64,000 bases of DNA from Sphingomonas glacialis (GTDB taxonomy: Bacteria > Pseudomonadota > Alphaproteobacteria > Sphingomonadales > Sphingomonadaceae). Position numbers and translations under genes: made by a program. The notes beneath the pieces are model-generated. The model was not told the origin of the DNA. It saw nothing but the letters and a program-made list of their open reading frames with translations, and did no database searches. Location: contig NZ_BNAQ01000003.1 of NCBI RefSeq assembly GCF_014653575.1, positions 186,001 through 250,000 on the forward strand. The letters run 5' to 3'. Every line of letters starts with the position of its first letter. Within the stretch, counting starts at the first letter, position 1. This document shows positions 10,124 to 16,708 of this stretch, one piece after another.

Positions 10124-11096
10124 CGTACACGACCTCGAGCGTCGGCTTGGTGACATAGGCGACGCCGCGCATGTCGGTCTGGCTCGCCGGCCGGAGCGTG
10201 TAGTCGGCGCCCGTCACGTCGGCCGAGAACAACCCGAGCAGCCCGTCCTGGTCGAGCGGCGTGGGCCGCAGCGGCGGCGCCTCGGCGACGTTGAGCGCGA
10301 GCTGTTCGAACAGGCTCGCCCATTGTCCGCCGGGCTTGCCGATGATCTGATAATTCGCGCTCTTCTTGCGGATATCCTCGTTCGCGGGAATCGCGGTCAG
10401 CACCGGAATGCCGACGGCCTCGGCGAAGGCATTGGCCTCGCCAGTGCCGTCATCCTTGTTGAGGATCATCCCCGCGACGCCGACATTGCCGCCCATCTTG
10501 CGGAAATATTCGACCGCCTTGCAGACGTTGTTGGCGACATAGAGCGACTGGAGATCGTTCGAGGCGACGACGATCACCTTCTGGCACATGTCGCGCGCGA
10601 TCGGCAGGCCGAAGCCGCCACACACCACGTCGCCGAGGAAATCGAGCAGGACATAGTCGAAGCCCCATTCGTGGAAGCCGAGTTTCTCGAGCGTCTCGAA
10701 GCCGTGGATGATCCCGCGCCCGCCGCAGCCGCGGCCGACCTCGGGGCCGCCCAATTCCATCGCGAATACGCCGTCGCGCTGGAAGCAGACGTCCTCGATC
10801 CCGATCTCCTCGCCGGCGAGCTTCTTCTTCGAGCTCGTCTCGATGATCGTCGGGGTCGATTTTCCGCCGAACAGCAGCGACGTCGTGTCGCTCTTGGGGT
10901 CGCAACCGATCAGCAGCACGCGCTTGCCCTGCTGCGCCATCATGTAGCTGAGGTTGGCGAGCGCGAACGACTTGCCGCTGCCGCCCTTGCCGTAGATCGC
11001 GATGATCTGCGTTTCCTTGGTCACCGGCCCGGTCGAAACGGGATCGGGCTCGTACGCGGCTTCGTCGCGCAGCGGGCCTGGGTCGAGCATCGTCAT
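10113..11096 (-). CDS. bchX: Chlorophyllide a reductase iron-sulfur ATPase subunit X
   Basis: This NifH-like electron-donor ATPase has 327 residues. The P-loop GKGGSGKS is at residues 36-43, the DPKSDTT stretch lies near 66, and the two bridging-cluster cysteines are in GRGCGGRG (near 122) and VVCGGFGLP (near 157). It couples ATP hydrolysis to electron delivery to BchYZ. The start ATG overlaps the bchC stop (ATGA). A short N-terminal extension before the P-loop is normal for BchX and distinguishes it from BchL. Confidence 0.97.
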   Translation of the reverse strand: MTMLDPGPLRDEAAYEPDPVSTGPVTKETQIIAIYGKGGSGKSFALANLSYMMAQQGKRVLLIGCDPKSDTTSLLFGGKSTPTIIETSSKKKLAGEEIGIEDVCFQRDGVFAMELGGPEVGRGCGGRGIIHGFETLEKLGFHEWGFDYVLLDFLGDVVCGGFGLPIARDMCQKVIVVASNDLQSLYVANNVCKAVEYFRKMGGNVGVAGMILNKDDGTGEANAFAEAVGIPVLTAIPANEDIRKKSANYQIIGKPGGQWASLFEQLALNVAEAPPLRPTPLDQDGLLGLFSADVTGADYTLRPASQTDMRGVAYVTKPTLEVVYDAV

Positions 11097-12019
11097 ACCG
11101 CACTCCAATCGAGGACCATCTTGAGGCAAGCAGGATCGCCGAACGCCGCCGGATAGGCGTCGGCGGCTTCGGCGGCCGGCCGAAGGTGACTGATCAGCCC
11201 GTCGAGCCGCAGCGCGCCGGATGCGATCAGCGCCGTGGTCGCGGCGACATCAGCCGGGGTAAATTCGGCCGAGATGCGCAGCCGCGCCTCGCGCTGGAAG
11301 GCTGGCGGGAAGGCAAAATCGAGCCGGTCGTAGAATCCCGCAAGCACGATCTCGCCGCGCTTGGCGAGCCGTGGGACGATCGCGTCGAGGATATCGGACG
11401 CGCCGCTCGCCTCGCAGATCGTCGCATAGTCGCGGCGCTCGTCCTGTGCGGGATCGATCACTGCATAGCCGCTCGCATCGCGCCGATCGGGATTGGTCTC
11501 CCACACCGTCGGCGCCGGCGCGCCGAGCGCCACCGTGATCCGCGCCGCAAGCCGCCCGACGATCCCGTGCCCGATCACGAGCTCGGGCGGCGCGCCACCC
11601 GCGACGGCGTGATAGGCGGTTGCCGCGAGCGCGGTGAGGATCCCGTCGGCACCGAGCGACTCGTCGACCGGGATCGCGCGCGCCGAAGGCAACAGGACGC
11701 GCCGCGCCGATCCGCCGAACAGGCCGCGCGCGCCCTCATAGCAATTGGCGCCGGGAACGAAGACCCATTCGCCGATGCGCGCGCGGACCTCGGGGCCCGC
11801 ATCGACGATCCGGCCGACCGATTCATAGCCGGGGACCAGCGGATAGCCCATGCCGGGGAAGGCGGGCATCTTGCCCGACCACAGCAATTTCTCGGTGCCC
11901 GCGCTGATCCCGCTCCAGGCGATTTCGATCAGGACGTCGGCGCGGCCCATCGCGGTCAACGCCAGGCGACGCAGGGCGAGCTGTCCGGGCTCCTCCAATA
12001 CGATCGCCAGTGTATCCAC
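11093..12019 (-). CDS. bchC: Bacteriochlorophyllide a dehydrogenase
   Basis: BchC is an MDR-superfamily oxidoreductase that oxidises the 3-hydroxyethyl group of the bacteriochlorophyllide intermediate to 3-acetyl. The GTG at 12019 was chosen because VDTLAIVLEEPGQ is the usual N-terminus and a GGGGAAG ribosome site lies upstream; the open frame continues 38 codons into the promoter but without conserved sequence. The protein is 308 residues, with the GYESVGRIV stretch near 72 and a nucleotide-binding VIGHGIVGRLAA stretch near 149. It is the first gene of the minus-strand superoperon, and its promoter carries tandem PpsR-type palindromes. Confidence 0.95.
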   Translation of the reverse strand: MDTLAIVLEEPGQLALRRLALTAMGRADVLIEIAWSGISAGTEKLLWSGKMPAFPGMGYPLVPGYESVGRIVDAGPEVRARIGEWVFVPGANCYEGARGLFGGSARRVLLPSARAIPVDESLGADGILTALAATAYHAVAGGAPPELVIGHGIVGRLAARITVALGAPAPTVWETNPDRRDASGYAVIDPAQDERRDYATICEASGASDILDAIVPRLAKRGEIVLAGFYDRLDFAFPPAFQREARLRISAEFTPADVAATTALIASGALRLDGLISHLRPAAEAADAYPAAFGDPACLKMVLDWSAV

Positions 12020-12058
12020 CGTGCTTCCCCTGCCGCGCCCCGTTACGGGTCGTCTTGG

Positions 12059-12076
12059 TGTCAATCTATATGGACA
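12059..12076. promoter_or_regulatory. PpsR/CrtJ-type palindrome upstream of bchC (proximal site)
   Basis: This is an exact TGT-N12-ACA match (TGTCAATCTATATGGACA), 40 nt upstream of the bchC GTG. It overlaps the inferred -10 (TAGATT on the minus strand, 12063-12068). Confidence 0.85.
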
Positions 12077-12090
12077 CTTTGTTTTGTCAA
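12063..12090 (-). promoter_or_regulatory. Candidate bchC promoter
   Basis: On the minus strand TTGACA (12085-12090) is followed after 16 nt by TAGATT (12063-12068). The -35 lies in the distal PpsR-type palindrome and the -10 in the proximal one, so repressor binding would occlude polymerase. The assignment is by eye; no start site is known. Confidence 0.5.
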
Positions 12091-12102
12091 TCATCATTGA
12101 CG
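12085..12102. promoter_or_regulatory. PpsR/CrtJ-type palindrome upstream of bchC (distal site)
   Basis: TGT-N12-ACG (TGTCAATCATCATTGACG) has one mismatch to TGT-N12-ACA. It starts exactly 26 bp after the proximal site, leaving an 8-bp gap. It covers the inferred -35. Confidence 0.75.
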
Positions 12103-12110
12103 GTTGATCG

Positions 12111-13244
12111 TCAGGCCTCCGCGACGACCACACGACACGTGATCGGCAGCGCAGTCGGCAGCAGCCGCGAGCGAGCGAAGCCAGCGGTGTGGAGCATCGC
12201 GCGAATCTCGGCGGGAGCGCGCGGACGGCCCGACCCCATCGCGAGCAGATACAGGCCGAAATAGGCGTCTCCGGCGGGTTCGGCGCCCGGTGTCTGCGCC
12301 ATCGGCTCGGCGATCAGCAGGCGACCGCCGGGGGGCAGCGCGGCACGAATCGCACGCAACAAGGCGAGCGCGACCGAATCATCATGGTCGTGCAGCACAC
12401 GCACCAGCGTGATGAGATCGTACCCTTGCGGGACGGGGTCGCTGCGGAAGCTGCCGCCATGAATCGACGTCCGCCCGCCAAGCCCCGCGGCGGCAAAGCG
12501 CGCGCGCGCGCGTGCGACGACCGCGGGCAAATCGAACACAGCGAGCTCGAGCGTCGGCACGCGCGCCGCGACCGATTCGACAAATCCCCCCTCGCCCCCG
12601 CCGATATCGAGCATCCGCCGGTGCCGCGCGAAGCGATAGGCATCGAGCGTCTGAGCCGCGACGAGCGGCTGCGACGCCGCCATCAGCCGCGAATAGGGCG
12701 CGACCGATTCGGCGTCGCCGGCGCCCGGCGCCTCGGCATAGCCCCAATATCCCGCGAGCGCCCCGCCGCCGCCGCCGCGCCGCAGCAGCGCCACGGGATC
12801 GGCGAGATCGGCATAGAGCAAGCCGTGGTGCGCGACCATTTCGGCGATCCCGCCATTGCCGCGCAGCGCCGCGCCCGCGCTGCCCACCACCCAGGCATCG
12901 CCGAGTCGTTCGACCAATCGCAGCGCCGCAGCCGCGCGCAGCAGCCTGAGCGTGCCCTCGGGCGGCACGTCGATTTGCGCGGCGAGCGCGTCGCACGTCT
13001 GCGGTCCGTCGCCGAGTCGATCGAGCAGCCCGGTCGCGATGCACGCCGCGAGCGTCTGCGAATAGACGAAGCCCGCCACCAGATCGAACAGCCCGCGCGC
13101 ACGCGCCCGGGCGATCGGGCGCGTCAGCCAGCAGCGCGCGGCAAAGCGCTGGAACCGCGGCGACGCCAGCAGCCCGTTTCGCCATGCCAGCCACGATGTG
13201 CGGGCCGAGAGCAGGAGGGACTTGCGCAAGACAGGCTTTGACAT
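12111..13244 (-). CDS. crtF: Hydroxycarotenoid (demethylspheroidene-type) O-methyltransferase
   Basis: CrtF methylates the 1-hydroxy group of acyclic carotenoids in the spheroidene/spirilloxanthin pathway, using SAM. It has 377 residues: an N-terminal helical dimerisation region typical of plant-like O-methyltransferases, the SAM motif LDIGGGEGGF near residue 214, and a VRVLHDHDD stretch near 285 that matches the catalytic region of the family. The start ATG (13244) lies next to the distal crtF-crtD palindrome. It ends 91 nt before the bchC start, in the crtF-bchC order known from purple bacteria, but here the bchC promoter region separates them. Confidence 0.93.
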   Translation of the reverse strand: MSKPVLRKSLLLSARTSWLAWRNGLLASPRFQRFAARCWLTRPIARARARGLFDLVAGFVYSQTLAACIATGLLDRLGDGPQTCDALAAQIDVPPEGTLRLLRAAAALRLVERLGDAWVVGSAGAALRGNGGIAEMVAHHGLLYADLADPVALLRRGGGGGALAGYWGYAEAPGAGDAESVAPYSRLMAASQPLVAAQTLDAYRFARHRRMLDIGGGEGGFVESVAARVPTLELAVFDLPAVVARARARFAAAGLGGRTSIHGGSFRSDPVPQGYDLITLVRVLHDHDDSVALALLRAIRAALPPGGRLLIAEPMAQTPGAEPAGDAYFGLYLLAMGSGRPRAPAEIRAMLHTAGFARSRLLPTALPITCRVVVAEA

Positions 13245-13261
13245 GTCGCCCTTGGTGGACG
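13244..13261. promoter_or_regulatory. PpsR/CrtJ-type palindrome between crtF and crtD (crtF-proximal)
   Basis: TGT-N12-ACG starts at 13244 and overlaps the crtF start codon. It has one mismatch to the consensus and lies directly beside a TTGACA (13238-13243) that could be a plus-strand -35 for crtD. Confidence 0.65.
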
Positions 13262-13269
13262 AAACTGAG

Positions 13270-13287
13270 TGTCCAGTCGAGTGGACA
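13270..13287. promoter_or_regulatory. PpsR/CrtJ-type palindrome between crtF and crtD (crtD-proximal)
   Basis: This is an exact TGT-N12-ACA match (TGTCCAGTCGAGTGGACA), 26 bp from the first site. The spacing is identical to the bchC pair. It lies 25 nt before the crtD GTG. Confidence 0.85.
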
Positions 13288-13312
13288 CTGGCTGGATCGA
13301 GGATTCATTACG

Positions 13313-14875
13313 GTGGACAGACGCGATACAGTGCTCGTCATCGGCGCCGGGATCGGCGGGCTGGTCAGCGCGGCCTTGCTCGCCGCGCGCGGTGTGTCGG
13401 TTACCGTGGTCGAGGCAGCCTCTGCCCCGGGCGGAAAGATGCGCCAGGTCATGGCGGGCGGCGCGGCGGTCGACGGCGGGCCGACGGTCTTCACGCTGCG
13501 CCATGTGTTCGACGAAATCTTCGCCGCCTGCGGCGCGTCGCTCGATGCGCATGTCGCGCTCACCCCCGCAAAGATCCTCGCGCGCCACGCCTGGGGCGAC
13601 GACCGGCTCGATCTGTTCGCCGATCCTGCGGAAAGCGAGGCCGCGATCGGCGATTTTTCCGGCGCGCGCGCCGCGGCGGGTTACCGCGCGTTCTGCGCCG
13701 AGGCGCGCCATATCTTCGAAACGCTCGAAGCGCCGTTCCTGCGCGCGCCGCAAACCAACCCGCTCGGGCTCACGTGGCGGATGGGGTTGCGCGGGCTGAC
13801 CGATCTCAGCCGCATCCGCCCGTACGAAACGCTCTGGTCGGCGCTCGGCGACCATTTTCCCGATCCACGGCTGCGGCAGTTGTTCGGGCGCTACGCGACC
13901 TATTGCGGATCCTCGCCGTTTCACTGCCCGGCGACGCTGATGCTCGTCGCGCATGTCGAGGCCGCCGGGGTCTGGCTGATTGCGGGCGGGATGCATGCGC
14001 TGGCCAAGGCGCTCGAGGCGCTGGCGATCCGGAACGGCGCGGTCTTCCGCTATGGCGAACCGGTCAGCGAGATCCTGGTCGAGCGCGGGCGTGCGAGCGG
14101 CGTGCGGCTCGCCTCGGGCGAGCAGATCCGCGCGACTGCGATCGTCTGCAATGCCGATCCCGCGGCGATCGCGCACGGTGCGTTCGGCCAGGCAGTGCGG
14201 CGCGCGGTCGCTCGGCAACCTGCGCGCAAGCGCTCGCTCTCGGCGCTGGTATGGTGCGCGAACACACCCGCGCGCGGCTTTCCATTGCTGCGCCACAATG
14301 TTTTCTTCGCACGCGACTCGGCGACCGAATTCGCCGAGCTCGCCGCCGGCCGCGTTCCCGCCGACCCGACCGTCTATGTCTGCGCACAGGACCGCGACGC
14401 GATGACCGGCGCTGGCGCCGGCGCATCCGAGCGCGTCCAGATCATCGTCAACGCCCCCGCCACCGGCGACACGTCCCCTCTTTCCCAAGCGGAGATCGAG
14501 CAATGCACGCTATCGATGCACGCCACGCTGCAGCGCGCTGGCCTGACGCTGGACTTGCCCGAGGAGGCGACGGTGCTGACGACGCCGAGTGGCTTCAACG
14601 GCCTGTTCCCACGGACGGGTGGAGCCCTTTATGGACGGGCCTCGCACGGGTGGGCGGCATCCTTCCAGCGCCCCGGCAGCCGGACTCGGATCCCTGGGCT
14701 CTATTGCGCGGGCGGGAGCACCCATCCGGGCGCGGGCGTCCCGATGGCGGCCTTGTCCGGCCACCTAGCCGTCGACTGCCTGCTCAAGGACCGCGCTTCG
14801 ACGTCCATGTCGACTCGAACGGCTATGCCTGGTGGTATATCGACGCGGTCAGCGCCGACCGTCGCTTCGGCCTGA
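13313..14875 (+). CDS. crtD: 1-hydroxycarotenoid 3,4-desaturase
   Basis: CrtD is an FAD-dependent carotenoid desaturase acting on 1-hydroxy or 1-methoxy carotenoids. The GTG at 13313 was chosen because it gives VDRRDTVLVIGAGIGGLVSAA, a Rossmann FAD-binding start, and has GAGG upstream; earlier in-frame codons lie in the operator region. The protein is 520 residues. The C-terminal FAD motif LYCAGGSTHPGAGVPMAALSG lies near residue 464. The last ~30 residues overlap the crtC frame and look unconserved. It is divergent from crtF and followed by crtC, as in Rhodobacter crtDC/crtEF. Confidence 0.94.
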   Translation: MDRRDTVLVIGAGIGGLVSAALLAARGVSVTVVEAASAPGGKMRQVMAGGAAVDGGPTVFTLRHVFDEIFAACGASLDAHVALTPAKILARHAWGDDRLDLFADPAESEAAIGDFSGARAAAGYRAFCAEARHIFETLEAPFLRAPQTNPLGLTWRMGLRGLTDLSRIRPYETLWSALGDHFPDPRLRQLFGRYATYCGSSPFHCPATLMLVAHVEAAGVWLIAGGMHALAKALEALAIRNGAVFRYGEPVSEILVERGRASGVRLASGEQIRATAIVCNADPAAIAHGAFGQAVRRAVARQPARKRSLSALVWCANTPARGFPLLRHNVFFARDSATEFAELAAGRVPADPTVYVCAQDRDAMTGAGAGASERVQIIVNAPATGDTSPLSQAEIEQCTLSMHATLQRAGLTLDLPEEATVLTTPSGFNGLFPRTGGALYGRASHGWAASFQRPGSRTRIPGLYCAGGSTHPGAGVPMAALSGHLAVDCLLKDRASTSMSTRTAMPGGISTRSAPTVASA

Positions 14876-15708
14876 CGATCATCGCGTTTATCGGCAGCGT
14901 CTTCTCGCCCTATTACAAGCTTTCGGGGCGCGGAAGGCCCGACAATCACTGCGCGATCAACGTCGCGCTGTGCGGTCCGCGCGGTGGGGCATGGGCGATG
15001 ACCGAGCGCGGCGAGCGCCATATCCGGCGCGATGCCGACCATTTCCAGGTCGGACCGAGCGCGCTCAGCTGGGACGGCGATACGCTGGTGATCGCGATCG
15101 ACGAACGTTCGGCGCCGCTGCCCTACCGCGTGCGCGGCACCGTCCGCGTCACCCCGGAGCTGATCGGCACCACCGCCTTCGCGCTCGATCCCGCGGCGCG
15201 GCACCGCTGGCACCCTGTCGCCCCGCGCGCACGCGTCGAGGTGGCGATGACGCATCCCGATCTGGGCTGGTCGGGCAGCGGCTATTGGGATTCGAACTTC
15301 GGCGACGAGCCGCTCGAGGCGGGGTTCGACGACTGGCACTGGTCGCGTGCGCACCTGCGCAATGACGTGGCAGTGCTGTACGAGGGGCGACGCCGCGGTG
15401 GCGATCCGTTCGAGCTGGCGCTCAAATTCGATCGGCAAGGCCGCTGGCACGACGTCGCGCCGCCACCGCGCGTGCGGCTCCCGCATACCGGCTGGCGTGT
15501 CGCGCGTGCGACACGCGCCGATGCCGATGCGACCCCGCTCGTGACGCGGACCTGGATCGACGCGCCCTTCTATGCGCGGTCGGGACTTTCGACGCGGCTG
15601 TTCGGCGAGAGCGTCGATGCGGTGCATGAAAGCCTGTCGCTCGCGCGCTTCCGCTCACCGATCGTCCAGTCGATGCTCCCCTACCGGATGCCCCGGGCGC
15701 TCTGGTGA
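14650..15708 (+). CDS. crtC: Carotenoid 1,2-hydratase (hydroxyneurosporene synthase)
   Basis: CrtC adds water to the psi end of acyclic carotenoids. Conserved sequence begins with NGYAWWYIDAVS (about 14818) and IIAFIGSVFSPYYK, followed by the NHCAINVALCG and GYWDSNFGDEPLE blocks. The start is uncertain. No ATG exists close to the conserved region. Candidates are ATG 14503 (GGAG 8 nt upstream, but a 373-nt overlap with crtD), GTG 14650 and TTG 14704; the middle one is used here. The Rhodobacter protein (about 280 residues) starts near the IAFIGSVFSP block. The gene overlaps crtD in another frame, so coupled translation is likely. The end at 15708 is certain. Confidence 0.88.
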   Translation: MGGILPAPRQPDSDPWALLRGREHPSGRGRPDGGLVRPPSRRLPAQGPRFDVHVDSNGYAWWYIDAVSADRRFGLTIIAFIGSVFSPYYKLSGRGRPDNHCAINVALCGPRGGAWAMTERGERHIRRDADHFQVGPSALSWDGDTLVIAIDERSAPLPYRVRGTVRVTPELIGTTAFALDPAARHRWHPVAPRARVEVAMTHPDLGWSGSGYWDSNFGDEPLEAGFDDWHWSRAHLRNDVAVLYEGRRRGGDPFELALKFDRQGRWHDVAPPPRVRLPHTGWRVARATRADADATPLVTRTWIDAPFYARSGLSTRLFGESVDAVHESLSLARFRSPIVQSMLPYRMPRALW

Positions 15709-15846
15709 AGCGTCGGGCGGCACCGCCTTCTTGGCCTTGTCGCGCGCGATCTCGCGGTTGATCGAGACGAGTTGCCAGACGACGAAGAGGATCGTCGGCA
15801 CCCCGACGATCGCCATGTCGAGCAAGGCGAAATAGCTATTCGGCAT
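15655..15846 (-). CDS. Small single-pass membrane protein at the end of the bchIDO operon
   Basis: This 63-residue protein of unknown function starts MPNSYFALLDMAIVGVP. It has one strong transmembrane helix (about 8-28), a basic SINREIARDKAKK stretch and a proline-rich, charged tail. The ATG lies inside the last codons of bchO (11-nt overlap), with a purine-rich GAGGG ribosome site about 9 nt upstream, so it is the fourth cistron of the bchI-D-O operon. Its 3' end overlaps crtC by 54 nt tail to tail. The helix, start signal and coupling argue that it is real. No family name can be assigned from the sequence alone. Confidence 0.6.
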   Translation of the reverse strand: MPNSYFALLDMAIVGVPTILFVVWQLVSINREIARDKAKKAVPPDASPERPGHPVGEHRLDDR

Positions 15847-16708
15847 CCGCAAACCCTCGAATCAAGGCGGCGACATCGGCGGGACGTTCCTCGTGCGCGA
15901 GATGGCCGAGCCCGGCGAGCACTTCCAACCGGCTGTCGGGCAGCAAGGCCGCGGCTTGGCGGACCGACGCCAGCGCGATCGCCGAATCGGCCGACCCGTG
16001 GATCAGAAGGGTCGGCACGCGGACGCGCGGCAGATCGCGCGCGAGCGAGTCCAAATCCCAATCCGCCATCATCGTGATCGCGCCCGCGGCGTGATCCGAG
16101 GTCGAGAACAGCCGCCGATATAAATCGACCCCGCGCACGTCGATCGTCGAGCCTGTCGCGCGCTCGAGGTAGCGCTTCGCATCGCCCGGCCCGCGCGCGA
16201 GCCCCGCGACGAGATGCGGCGCGAACGGATTGACGAACAGCATCCGCGCGAGCGTCGGGAAGAGCGCCGCGGCGAGCCCGGGAAACGGCATCAGCGCGGG
16301 GTTGAGCCCGACCAGCCGCGCGGGGTTCGCGCCGCCATCGAGCACCAGCCGCGCCCCGATTGCCGCACCCGCGGAATGCCCCACGACCAGATCAGGCGCG
16401 AGTCCGAGCGTGGCGAGCAATTCCCCCACCGCGCGCGCCATCGCGGGCATCGCCAGCCCACCGACCGGGCGCCCGGTAGTGAAACCGTGCCCCGGCAGAT
16501 CGGGCGCGACCACGGTAAAATTTTCCGCCAGCAGCGGTGCAAGATCACGCCAGCTGTGCGTCGCCGCGCCGGTGCCGTGGAGCAGCAGCAGCACCGGCCC
16601 TGCCCCCATCATCTGGACATGCCAGCGAATGCGCGCGGTATCGACGAATCGGCTCGCGGCCCGATTGGGCCAGTCGCGCCCCTCGGCCTCCCAGCGCGCG
16701 CGGCTCAT
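15836..16708 (-). CDS. bchO: BchO-type alpha/beta hydrolase
   Basis: BchO is an alpha/beta-fold hydrolase encoded with magnesium chelatase genes in purple bacteria, thought to assist bacteriochlorophyll synthesis; its reaction is not settled. It has 290 residues, the oxyanion-hole LLLLHGTGAATHSW near 40, the nucleophile elbow VVGHSAGAAIG near 108 (GHSAG serine), a LLIHGSAD acid region near 238 and the catalytic-type histidine in GLGHLAHEERP near 268. The start ATG overlaps the bchD stop (ATGA). Confidence 0.92.
   Translation of the reverse strand: MSRARWEAEGRDWPNRAASRFVDTARIRWHVQMMGAGPVLLLLHGTGAATHSWRDLAPLLAENFTVVAPDLPGHGFTTGRPVGGLAMPAMARAVGELLATLGLAPDLVVGHSAGAAIGARLVLDGGANPARLVGLNPALMPFPGLAAALFPTLARMLFVNPFAPHLVAGLARGPGDAKRYLERATGSTIDVRGVDLYRRLFSTSDHAAGAITMMADWDLDSLARDLPRVRVPTLLIHGSADSAIALASVRQAAALLPDSRLEVLAGLGHLAHEERPADVAALIRGFADAE

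Noticed and set aside
13198..14640. The upstream part of the open frame that ends as crtC, running through crtD.
   Set aside because: The sequence upstream of about 14650 is an out-of-frame reading of conserved crtD codons, so only the crtC portion was kept.
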